64,000 bases of DNA from Pectinophora gossypiella (lineage: Eukaryota; Arthropoda; Insecta; Lepidoptera; Gelechiidae), in contig NW_026063240.1 of NCBI RefSeq assembly GCF_024362695.1, forward strand, positions 620,001 to 684,000, read 5' to 3'. Below are positions 1-9,792 of this stretch, one piece after another (the stretch's first letter is position 1; every line of letters begins with the position of its first letter). The notes beneath the pieces are model-generated. The model ran no database searches. It saw only the letters and a list, made by a program, of their open reading frames with translations, and was not told the DNA's origin. A program made the translations under genes and the position numbers.

Positions 1-1047
1 GTATGGTTTCCTGGTACTGAATGTAATTCTTTCCGATGTATTGTTTCTTTATTTTCTTGTTTCGTGTTGAAGTAGTTCTCTTTGGTGTGTCGGTTATAGG
101 GATGTGATTGAGGGACTGATGGTGATAATGCTAAAATTGGTGATTGTTTCATGTTTACTATATTCTCTGGTTGGGTTCTGGATAGCTTATTTACTGGGTT
201 TTGTCTATTATCTGAAGAGTTATGTAAAGATTCTTGGTATTTCTGACCATTTACTATTAAGATGTTATTTCTGATGACCGCATGATATCCTCGTCGTCTT
301 GTTTCTAACAGGTTTTGTCTTAGTTTCTTTCGTTGCTGCAGTGAGTTTTCATCCAGAAATTCGTTAATGGTTAATCCAGTGTTCTTGAAAAAGTGTCTAT
401 TTTCTAGGATATATTTTACCATTCTCTTGCTCAGAAGTTCAATAGTCAAGGGTCTTCTTTGACCATGTTTTCCTATTCTAAACAAATCCTCAATGTAACC
501 TTCCAGATCGACATTCAGTATATCTTTAAAAATGAATACCACTCTTTCGTGTAGTTCATATTCATTTTCCCAATAGTATTCGTTCAACCCGTATAGAACA
601 ATTTTTTTGTAGTTTTCAACATTACTGTTTGCTTTCGTTTCTACTTCATTACGGATTTCTGAGGGATTGAGTATTTTATTTTGTATTTCTTTAATTTCTG
701 CTTTTAACTTTGTATTCTCGGCTTGTAAATTGTCGATACTTGTATTTATTTTTATAATTTCTTGCTTTAATTTTTTTTGTTCCAATATTAGAGAATTGTT
801 TTTTTCCATCAACTCGTTTTTTAAATCTGATACTGTCTTCGTAATTTCAGTCAGTATTAAAGTTTTTAATTCAGTAAGCAAGGATAATTTGTTGTTTTCA
901 AATTTTTTATCTAATATTTTTTCTAGCTGCTCAACAGTTAACTGCTTATCAGACCTTCTTTGTTGGGTGGTAGAAGGCTCTTCACAATTTAACGTATCAC
1001 CCAAAATACTCTCATCATCATCTGTTGTTATGTTATATACTATATAA
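1..1047 (-). CDS. LINE ORF1-like protein, partial (coiled coil plus RRM-like region)
   Basis: The minus strand is open from about 1047 to the left window edge, so the frame has no stop here and its end is not visible. No ATG lies near the right end; the frame starts at the junction with LINE copy A. Reading inward, it has an acidic segment, then a heptad-rich coiled coil (about 721-960, with many L, I, E and K), then a compact part with NYKKIVLYGLNEYYW and RIGKHGQRRPLTIELLSKRM, then a polar Q/N/S-rich tail. This order resembles nucleic-acid-binding ORF1 proteins of insect LINEs (coiled coil followed by an RRM-like fold). I cannot tell which LINE it belongs to; it may be an unrelated element or an inverted 5' part of copy A. 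Confidence in coding is good because over 1 kb is open with a protein-like composition. Confidence 0.62.
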
Positions 1048-1048
1048 G

Positions 1049-3352
1049 TAGTAACTTACCTTGTCCAAACTTTGATACAGACAATCCTGACGATTTTTAC
1101 AGGGATTTCTTCACTATTATTCATAAAGAATTTGAAAATAATTTTCCTCAAAAGGTAGTTACCAACAGTCAATCATTCAAGTTCAGTGACTGGGCTACCG
1201 TAGGCATTCGCAAAAGTAGAAATACTCTTTATTCTTTACATAAGGAAAAAACGTATACACACGCTGATAGTTTCAAAAGCTACGCCAAAAATTATTCTAA
1301 AATATTTCGAAGAGTGTGTTATACAGCCGAACAGATGCATATTAGTAGTAAAATAAAGACCGCGGATAATAAAATAAAGGCAGTTTGGCAAGTAATAAAT
1401 AGTGAAACAAAGGCTTCTAAACCGCGTGAATTAGAATACAATATAGAATCGGGCACTGGGTTAGTAAAACAAGATAAAGATGTAGCTGAAGTTTTTGATA
1501 AATTCTTCACGAACATCCCTGTAAAAACTACAGAATCTCTCAGGTCCTGTTCAAGCTGATATATTATTAAAAAGTAATGTTACTGCTTGCACTGAATTAT
1601 TTGATTTTAAACGCGTTGATCCGAGTAGTATTGTTAAAGTATTCAAACAGCTGAAACTTAAAACCTCGAAAGATTTATGGGGATTGTCTGTCAAATTGAT
1701 GAGCTCTGTTATTGATATCTTAGCACCATATCTAGCTTACATTTTTAATATGAGTGTTGAAAATGGCACTTTTCCAAATTTAATGAAAATCAGTAAAGTT
1801 ATAACTCTTTTTAAATCGGGCACAAAATCAGACCCCACGAATTATAGACCGGTTTCTATTCTACCAGTACTTAGTAAAATTTTCGAGAAAATTATTCTCG
1901 ACCAACTGCTATGTCATTTTAATTTAAATAACTTACTCCACAGCCAGCAGTTTGGTTTTACTAAGGGTCGGTCTACAACAGACGCGAGTGTGACATTTGT
2001 TCGACACATTTTCGATGCTTGGGAGAAGTCGCAAAATGCCGTAGGAGTATTCTGTGACTTGTCTAAGGCGTTCGACTGCGTGGATCATGAGACCTTGCTT
2101 TTGAAATTGAGGCACTATGAACTAAATAATGGAGCTCTCAGTTTGTTAAATTCATATCTAGGTGGTAGGATACAAAAGGTACAAATCAATAGTACGACTT
2201 CTTCGGGCTCTCATGTTCAAATGGGAGTTCCTCAAGGATCCATTTTGGGGCCGTTTCTTTTTTTAGTGTACATAAATGATTTACCTTATGTAGTACAGAA
2301 CCAAGCTGACATTGTGCTGTTCGCGGATGACACTTCTCTTATATTTAAAATCGACAGAAAGTTAGAGGAATTTGACGAAGCAAACAGCGCTGTGTCGCAG
2401 GTTCTAAGTTGGTTTACAGTAAATAACCTAGTTCTAAATGCTAAGAAAACGAAGTGTATTAAATTTGTTCTACCAAACGTAAAGAAAGTAAATAATAACA
2501 TTAAAATTAACGACGAGAAACTAGATTTTGTTGAACACACAGTTTTCTTAGGAATTACTGTAGATTCAAAACTTCAATGGGGCCCACATATTGTATCACT
2601 AGCGGGCAAGCTAAGTTCAGCAGCATATGCCGTCAGAAGGATCCGACAACTCACAGATGTACCCACTGCTAGACTTGTCTACTTCAGCTACTTCCACAGC
2701 ATAATGTCTTACGGTATTTTGCTGTGGGGTCGAGCCGCTGATGTAGAAACTATTTTCATCATTCAAAAAAGAGCAGTTCGCGCTATTTATAAGCTGCGTT
2801 GTCGGGACTCTTTGAGGGAGCTGTTTAAAGAAATAAATATACTGACGGTCGCAAGTCAATATATATATGAAAACATTATGTATGTACGTAAAAACTTATC
2901 TCTCCTTCCGAGAAACTGTGAAAGGCATACTTACAATACAAGAAATAAACATAAAATTGCTATTCAAAATTCTAGATTAAGTAAATTAAATTCATCTTTT
3001 TTGGGGTTATGTATACGTTTTTACAATAAAATACCAGATAATATTTTAAATTTGTCAGAAAATAAATTTAAAGCTCACGTGAAGCTTACTTTATGTAAAA
3101 AAGCTTATTATAAGATTAATGACTACCTAAATGATAAAAATGTCTGGTATTGAATGTGTTCCTCTAGTTATTAAATAACTTGTAATGTATATCCTCATTG
3201 GTTTTTAAAAGATGTGTTGCTGTTGCAGTTTCTTGTCATTTCTTCTCCTCAGCCATAACACCTTGCGAAATGACGTAAATTCAAAAATGTTACATTGACC
3301 TTCAACAAGTTTATCCATGATAATTACGTTGAATAAATGATTCTGATTCTGA
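1049..3352 (+). pseudogene. CR1/Jockey-group LINE ORF2, 5'-truncated copy A
   Basis: The sequence matches LINE B (29845-33057) almost base for base, beginning at the equivalent of about 30733, so the endonuclease N-terminus is missing. The reverse transcriptase is present: YRPVSIL, FADDT at about 2320, and GVPQGS. Copy A lacks 5 bp near 1547 that LINE B has (AGGTCCTGTT against AGGTCCTCTCCTGTT). This shifts the frame and stops it at 1557-1559; the remainder is open again to the stop at 3151-3153. The 3' UTR continues to a short TTCTGA-type tail near 3352. It is a dead but recent copy: most differences from LINE B are single substitutions. Confidence 0.9.
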
Positions 3353-3527
3353 TTTATAATAAAACTAGCTGGTACCCGCGACTTCGTCTGCGTACTTTTA
3401 ATTTGAATATTAAGGATTATATAAAAGGAACGGTATAGCATGTGATTAAAAGAGAGTAAGTAGGTATATTTAAAAAAAATAAAATATATCTGTTTACAGT
3501 CGTTATAAAGTACCTATGTATTCCATT

Positions 3528-3714
3528 CTTATCTTATTTAGCCTATACGATCCCACTGCTGGGCAAAGGCCTCCCCTTGATTTTTCCACTCCTCTCGACT
3601 TTGTGCGATCTCCGGCCAATCCTTGCGATAAGCATTGAGGTCGTCACACCATCTTTTACGCGGTCTGCCTCGACTTCTAAGCCCGCCCTGAGGTATCCAG
3701 GTGAGGTATGAGGT
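3528..3714 (-). mobile_element. RTE-type LINE 3'-end fragment inside Helitron X1
   Basis: This 187-bp insert is flanked by the 10-bp direct repeat GTATTCCATT (3518-3527 and 3715-3724). The minus strand encodes the C-terminal tail typical of RTE-clade reverse transcriptases (GRPRKRWCDDL, then WPEIAQSREEW, ending QQWDRIG and a stop at 3538-3540). Only this severely 5'-truncated end is present. The same fragment sits at the identical site in X5 (58719-58905), also 187 bp, but is absent from X2 and X3. Confidence 0.8.
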
Positions 3715-3793
3715 GTATTCCATTGAGTGGCAGAAATTACCTAGGAATATTTATCGGTCCCTTATGTCCAAGACACTTACAGGGGTCAGCGTC

Positions 3794-3852
3794 ACGTTGT
3801 GTACAAAAATATTTTAAAATGACCTAATTTAAAACTTTTTTGTACACAACGT
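3794..3852. repeat. 59-bp inverted repeat inside Helitron X
   Basis: The arms ACGTTGTGTACAAAAA and its complement are separated by about 27 bp of AT-rich sequence and would fold into a long hairpin. The same structure occurs in each X copy that covers this point: about 9163-9221 (X2), 26423-26481 (X3) and about 58583-58641 (X5). It is not at the element's end, so it is not the Helitron terminal hairpin; it could be an internal regulatory stem or an old MITE. Confidence 0.7.
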
Positions 3853-5800
3853 TTGCTATTTTGTTATTATTTGTTAAAATGTAGAAATTGTTTGGACTCG
3901 ACACTCGCGAGCAAGCCACGTATACAGCACGTGCGCTCCCCCACCACAAGACAGCGCCGTTGACTGCCGCCACACTTCGGCGAATGTGCGCGACGACGAA
4001 CGACGACCGACGGCAGTGGCGGCGATGCAGAGTATTCGTTAAAAGGAACTTTATCTACAAAAGCCAAATTTTTTTAACTTGATACACCCAAAACTACTAA
4101 ATATCATGTTCCTAGGTTCAGTGGTTAATATTTTGTATACAAAAAGTTTGGCTTCGTAGTTCCCGTTCCGAATCCGTTCCGTTCCGTTCGAATTTCGGAA
4201 AATTCGTTTGTTGAAAAACTCTGCACATCCTAAGAGACCTACGTATCAAGTTTCATGGTTTTATCTTCAAAAATGACGAATACCCATACAAACATTCAAC
4301 CCGTATTTCACCCCCATACTGGTAAAAATTTCAAAATGCTTGAACAAACGATTTTTTGTTTGTTATTTAGTGCCTAAACACAAAATTTAATATTTTTATC
4401 TTGAAAAATGACGAACCTCATAAAAAATTTCAACACCTATTTCATCCCCTCAAAGATCGAATTTTCAAAAACGCTTTAACAAATTGTTTTTTTATTTCTT
4501 ATCAAGTTCCTAAATATAAAGTTTCGTGGTTTTATCCCCAAAAATGACGAACTCCCATACAAACTTTCAACCCTCATTTCACCCCCTCACTGGTCGAAAT
4601 TTCAGCAACGCTAGAACAAATGTTTAATTATTTTTTATCAAGTGCTTAAATATAAAGTTTCATGGATTTATATTTTAAAATTAAAATATCCCATACAAAC
4701 TTTCAACCCCTATTTCAATCTCTTCGTCCCTTCTTTTCGCAATAAAAGGTATCCTATTTTCTTTCTCAGGGTCTAAAGATTGTCTGTGCCAAATTTAATC
4801 AAAATCGGTTGAGAGGTTTAAGCGGGAAAGCGTAACAGACAGACAGACAGACAGAGTTACTTTCGCATTTATAATATTAGTAAGGATTATTTTCCCTCGT
4901 TAAATAGTAAACAAACTAAGTGTAGGTGTTATAATTTCGTTGACGAACTGATTACCTATCCGTTTCTTTGTCTAAAATGAGTATTACCTTATTACTATGA
5001 TTGATTACTGGGCTTAAAGTTCGTATAAATGTCTATCGAATTACCTCCTCAAGTTTAAAGCGTAGCTAGTCATGTAGTACTATATTAATTATGTGGTGTA
5101 AGTAATTAGATTTTATCTGTATGTAATGTAACAGTCAGTTGAATAAAAAAACTTATACAAATCAGATCAATTAATTGGCGTAATGTGATTCTAGAAAGAG
5201 TTTTAATGTTAATAGATAGCTAGCTATAGCTATGTGTAGGTTCCTGTAGGAATGAGATATACCTGTTTAATAAAGACAGTTGCATCAAAATTTTATCATA
5301 AATTCCCTAAATTATGGCGCCTACCTACCCTCTAAGTTAGAAAAGTGATCAAATACTAACTTGAGGTCACTCAGTTTAAAAAAAAACATCGAAATCATTC
5401 CAGTAGCTATGGCGTCATGCGCTTCTTGACACGATCACGAAATCTAGATTTCCGCGGGAATGAGGTATTTTCCCGCCATAAAAAGTAGCCTGTGTCCGTG
5501 CCTAAGATCCTATCTTTAAATTAACCAAGTCTTATAAAATTCCGTTCAGACGTTAAGGCGTGAATGAGGCAAACTTTTAAAACAAACAATTAAAAATCAC
5601 TAACCTAGTTTTCTGTCTACTGCCTACGCCTTAAGTACGATAGCATAAATATTAAAAAATTAAAAATTAAAAATAGTTTTATCTATACTTATAATAAATC
5701 TGTAGAGAGGTCAATTCTGTACATTAAATATTTTTTCAAAATAACTATCAGGGGGTGATAAGTAATCGATACTGATGCCAAAAATGCAATCAGTAAAATT

Positions 5801-5802
<2 letters not shown>

Positions 5803-5852
<50 letters not shown>
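5803..5852. repeat. TGTC tetranucleotide microsatellite
   Basis: An uninterrupted run of about twelve TGTC units lies near the 5' end of Helitron Y1. The same microsatellite, shorter, is at about 44080-44110 in Y2, so it belongs to the element and varies in length between copies. Confidence 0.9.
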
Positions 5853-5853
<1 letters not shown>

Positions 5854-5974
5854 ATGTTCCTTATAGAAACAAAAACTACTGGACGGATTTTAATGAAACT
5901 TGGTACAATTATTCTTCACACTCCTGGACAGGTCATAGTATACTTTTCATCACGCTACAATCAATAGGAGCAGA

Positions 5975-7000
5975 GTAGTGAAGGGAAATCCTTTTGTATG
6001 AAAAATCTAAACCACTCAAGTTAGACGTTTGAAATTTGGCATGCAGGTACCTTAGATACCGTAGAGGTGCACTAAGAAAGGAATTCCCGAAATTCCCACG
6101 AGAACGGGAATTAGCGGGAAAATCCTTTTGTATGAAAAATCTAAACCACTCAAGTTAGACTTTTGAAATTTGGCATGCAGGTACCTTAGATAACGTAGAG
6201 GTGCACTAAGAAAGGAATTCCCGAAATTCCCACGGGAACGGGAATTAGCGGAAAAATATTTTTGTATGAAAAATCTAAACCATTCAAGTTAGATGTTTGA
6301 AATTTGTCATGCAGGTACCTTAGATACCGTAGAGGTGTACTAAGAAAGGAATTCCCGAAATTCCCACGGGAACGGGAATTAGCGGGAAAATCCTTTTGTA
6401 TGAAAAATCTAAACCACTCAAGTTAGACGTTTGAAATTTGGCATGCAGGTACCATAGTTAACGTAGAGGTGCACTAAGAAAGGAATTCCCAAAATTCTCA
6501 CGGGAACGGGAATTAGCGGGAAATACCTTTTGTATGAAAAATCTAAACCACTCAAGTTAGACATTTGAAATTTAGCATGCAGATACCTTAGGTACCGTGG
6601 AGGTGCACTAAGAAAGGAATTCCCGAAATTCTCACGAGAACGGGAATTAGCGGGAAAATCCTTTTGTATGAAAAATCTAAACCATTCAAGTTAGACGTTT
6701 GAAATTTGTCATGCAGGTACCTTAGGTACCGTGGAGGTGCACTAAGAAAGGAATTCCCGAAATTCCCACGGGAACGGGAATTAACGGGAAAATCCTTTTG
6801 TATGAAAAATCTAAACCATTCAAGTAAGATGTTTAAAATTTGGCACGCAGGTACCTTAGACACCGTAGAGGTGTACTAAGAAAGGAATTCCCGAAATTCC
6901 CACGGGAACGGGAATTAGCGGGAAAATCCTTTTGTATGAAAAATCTAAACCACTCAAGTTAGACGTTTGAAATTTGGCATGCAGGTACTTTAGTAAACTT
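5975..7000 (+). repeat. 134-bp tandem array in Helitron Y1 (8 units)
   Basis: Using the marker ATGCAG (ACGCAG in one unit), units recur at 6041, 6175, 6309, 6443, 6577, 6711, 6845 and 6979, exactly 134 bp apart each time. Each unit carries GAATTCCCG and, about 14 bp later, CGGGAATT, an inverted repeat able to form a hairpin. Units differ by scattered substitutions. Further diverged units continue at about 7180-7430. No open reading frame is conserved between units, so the array is noncoding. Confidence 0.9.
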
Positions 7001-7553
7001 AAAGCTTAGTTGCAACAGGATATTACAAAATTCCCACGGGAACGGTAGTTAGCGGGAAAAAACATTTGTATGAAAAAATCAAATCTAAATAAAAGGAGAA
7101 ACTGACTGACTCAGTGACTGACATATCAACGCATAGCCTGAACGGCTAAATGTAGGCATTTGAAATTTGGAAGGGACATAGCTTAGGTACCGTAGAGGTG
7201 CACTAAGAAAGGAATTCCCGGAATTCCCACGGGAACGGAAATTAGCGGGAAAATCCTTTTGTATGAAAAATCTAAACCGCTTAAGTTAGACGCTTGAAAT
7301 TTGGCATGCAGGTACCTTAGTTAACTTAAACCTTAGTTGCAACAGGATATTGCAAAATTCCCACGGAAACGGGAGTTAACGGGAAAAAAACATTTGTATG
7401 AAAAAATCGAAACCGCGTAAGATAGATGTTTTCAATTCAATTCAATTAAATTATTTATTGCATTCCATGTAGTACAATGGGGTGTTACATAGGCATAGGA
7501 ACTAAAACATGGACCCTATAGGGCACAGCAACGTTGAAGGGAAGAGAGGAAGT

Positions 7554-7848
7554 ATTTTTAGTATATATGGATTATATTAAATTGAGTATTTATTAATATA
7601 TGTACGTATAGTATAGAGTATTTATTATATTAACTTTAGTTTTACTTTTAGGTATTTATTTATTTATTTTTTGTTGCACCATCCCGCATCCAAGTTGTAA
7701 ATGTTTGTTTCCTTTTGTTGGTTGCCTGGAAGAAATTGCTCTAGAGCAATAAGGCCGCCCAAATTGTACTGTATTCATGTGTTATGTCTGATTGTTGAAA
7801 TTCTAGTTCTGTGCAATAAAGTATATTTGATTTGATTTGATTTGATTT
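7554..7848 (+). mobile_element. 5'-truncated LINE/SINE 3' end with TTTGA tail in Helitron Y1
   Basis: The 295-bp insert is flanked by the direct repeat GAAGT (7549-7553 and 7849-7853); Y2 has the uninterrupted site. The 3' part holds GCAATAAAGTATATTTGATT and ends in a TTTGA repeat, a tail familiar from lepidopteran LINE 3' ends. No coding sequence remains. Confidence 0.8.
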
Positions 7849-8121
7849 GAAGTGTGTATTAAAATTAAAACTCAATGAACAATCAATTAAAAAAAAATCA
7901 ATTCAATCAATTGATTCAATCTAGCATGCATGCATACCTTAGTAAATATAAAGTTTATTTTTGGCTGTATTTTGAAAAATGGGAGTTATTGGGAAAAAAA
8001 TTGTATGAAAAAATCTAAACTGCATAAGTTAGATGCTTGAAATTTGATATGCACTCCCACACACACAAAGATCTCTCTCTTATATAACACGCCACGCGGA
8101 CGAAGTCGCGGGCAAAAGCTA

Positions 8122-9451
8122 TCCTTACTAATATTATAAATGCGAAAGTAACTCTGTCTGTCTGTCTGTCTGTTACGCTTTCCCGCTTAAACCTCTCAAC
8201 CGATTTTGATTAAATTTGGCACAGACAATCTTTAGACCCTGAGAAAGAAAATAGGATACCTTTTATTGCGAAAAGAAGGGACGAAGAGATTGAAATAGGG
8301 GTTGAAAGTTTGTATGGGATATTTTAATTTTAAAATATAAATCCATGAAACTTTATATTTAAGCACTTGATAAAAAAATAATTAAACATTTGTTCTAGCG
8401 TTGCTGAAATTTCGACCAGTGAGGGGGTGAAATGAGGGTTGAAAGTTTGTATGGGAGTTCGTCATTTTTGGGGATAAAACCACGAAACTTTATATTTAGG
8501 AACTTGATAAGAAATAAAAAAACAATTTGTTAAAGCGTTTTTGAAAATTCGATCTTTGAGGGGATGAAATAGGTGTTGAAATTTTTTATGAGGTTCGTCA
8601 TTTTTCAAGATAAAAATATTAAATTTTGTGTTTAGGCACTAAATAACAAACAAAAAATCGTTTGTTCAAGCATTTTGAAATTTTTACCAGTATGGGGGTG
8701 AAATACGGGTTGAATGTTTGTATGGGTATTCGTCATTTTTGAAGATAAAACCATGAAACTTGGTACGTAGGTCTCTTAGGATGTGCAGAGTTTTTCAACA
8801 AACGGATTTTCCGAAATTCGAACGGAACGGAAGGGATTCGGAACGGGAACTACGAAGCCAAACTTTTTGTATACAAAATATTAACCACTGAACCTAGGAA
8901 CATGATATTTAGTAGTTTTGGGTGTATCAAGTTAAAAAAATTTGGCTTTTGTAGATAAAGTTCCTTTTAACGAATACTCTGCATCGCCGCCACTGCCGTC
9001 GGTCGTCGTTCGTCGTCGCGCACATTCGCCGAAGTGTGGCGGCAGTCAACGGCGCTGTCTTGTGGTGGGTGGGGGAGCGCACGTGGTGTATACGTGGCCT
9101 GCTCGCGAGTGTCGAGTCCAAACAATTTCTACATTTTAACAAATAATAACAAAATAGCAAACGTTGTGTACAAAAAAGTTTTAAATTAGGTCATTTTAAA
9201 ATATTTTTGTACACAACGTGACGCTGACCCCTGTAAGTGTCTTGGACATAAGGGACCGATAAATATTCCTAGGTAATTTCTGCCACTCAATGGAATACAT
9301 AGGTACTTTATAACGACTGTAAACAGATATTTTTTATTTTTTTTAAATATACCTACTTACTCTCTTTTAATCACATGCTATACCGTTCCTTTTATATAAT
9401 CCTTAATATTCAAATTAAAAGTACGCAGACGAAGTCGCGGGTACCAGCTAG
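8122..9451 (+). mobile_element. Non-autonomous Helitron X, short form, copy X2
   Basis: It begins TCCTTACTAATATTATAAAT after A (8121) and ends with the hairpin GACGAAGTCGCGGGTACC then AGCTAG before T (9452), the A/T flanks expected of Helitrons. It corresponds to the 3' 1.33 kb of the long X elements (X3, X5); its 5' end equals the internal TAAGGATTA junction of the long form. It lacks the RTE fragment carried by X1 and X5. The reading frames of about 65 codons in the GC-rich part near 9000 are short, overlap on both strands and have no family match. Confidence 0.85.
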
Positions 9452-9694
9452 TTTCACATAATTGTAACGAAGTTTGTTGTCGAGACTTCCCAGTAAGTAA
9501 CTAGAGTACTTGTGTTGGGAATGACTCGCAACTCCCCTTTGGTATACATAAGATTTTAAAACATGGCAAATATATAGGTATATAAACACATTAAAAAGAA
9601 AAAAGATTGAATTAAAAGAAAAAGTGTGTGAGAGCAAATGATCTGCGTGGGTGAGTGTGCGTGTGTGAGTGCGTGTGTATATGTGTGTGTGTGT

Positions 9695-9728
<34 letters not shown>

Positions 9729-9763
9729 GTGTGTGTGTGTGTGTGTGTGTTTCCCAACAAAAT
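9452..9763. repeat. Intergenic stretch with GT microsatellite
   Basis: The first 200 bp are AT-rich with nothing recognisable. From about 9650 to 9750 the sequence is a GT repeat interrupted by GAGT units, ending at the LINE H tail. The long frame on the minus strand here is only the repeat translated as TH. Confidence 0.85.
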
Positions 9764-9792
9764 GATTAATAAATAAATAAATAAATGATCTA

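Larger units (their letters stand above)
3365..5656 (-). mobile_element. Non-autonomous Helitron X, copy X1 (5' end truncated)
   Basis: The 3' terminus is at the left: minus strand reads GACGAAGTCGCGGGTACC, then AGCTAG and a flanking T, the Helitron 3' hairpin plus CTRR end. Internal sequence matches X3 and X5, including the TCTG-type microsatellite near 4840-4860. Alignment with X3 stops near 5656, before the outer 5' terminus, in an A-rich stretch next to Helitron Y1. No Rep/helicase frame is present. X1 shares with X5 an RTE fragment at 3528-3714 and single-base variants not found in X2 or X3. Confidence 0.8.
5682..8121 (+). mobile_element. Non-autonomous Helitron Y, copy Y1
   Basis: It starts with TCTATACTTATAATAAATCT after a flanking A (5681) and ends with the hairpin GCGGACGAAGTCGCGGGC followed by AAAAGCTA. 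Copy Y2 (43955-47580) has the same layout and ends AAAAGCTAG before T. Inside are a TGTC microsatellite (about 5803-5852), eight 134-bp tandem units (about 5975-7000) and a LINE 3' fragment in inverted orientation (about 7430-7550) that Y2 also has. A later insertion (7554-7848) is unique to Y1. Helitron X2 begins exactly where the final G of CTAG would be. No Rep/helicase frame is seen, so any movement would depend on another element. Confidence 0.75.

Noticed and set aside
667..1047. Plus-strand frame of 126 codons
   Set aside because: F/S/I/V-rich complement of the minus-strand coiled-coil ORF1; the minus strand is the coding one.
5975..7000. Regular repeats as a CRISPR-like array
   Set aside because: Units are directly adjacent with no spacers, 134 bp long, and part of a eukaryotic Helitron.
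8942..9139. 65-codon frames recurring in every Helitron X copy (also near 3888, 34356 and 58366)
   Set aside because: They overlap on both strands of one GC-rich noncoding block and change length between copies; no domain is seen.
9410..9760. 116-codon frame rich in TH
   Set aside because: Translation of the GT microsatellite.
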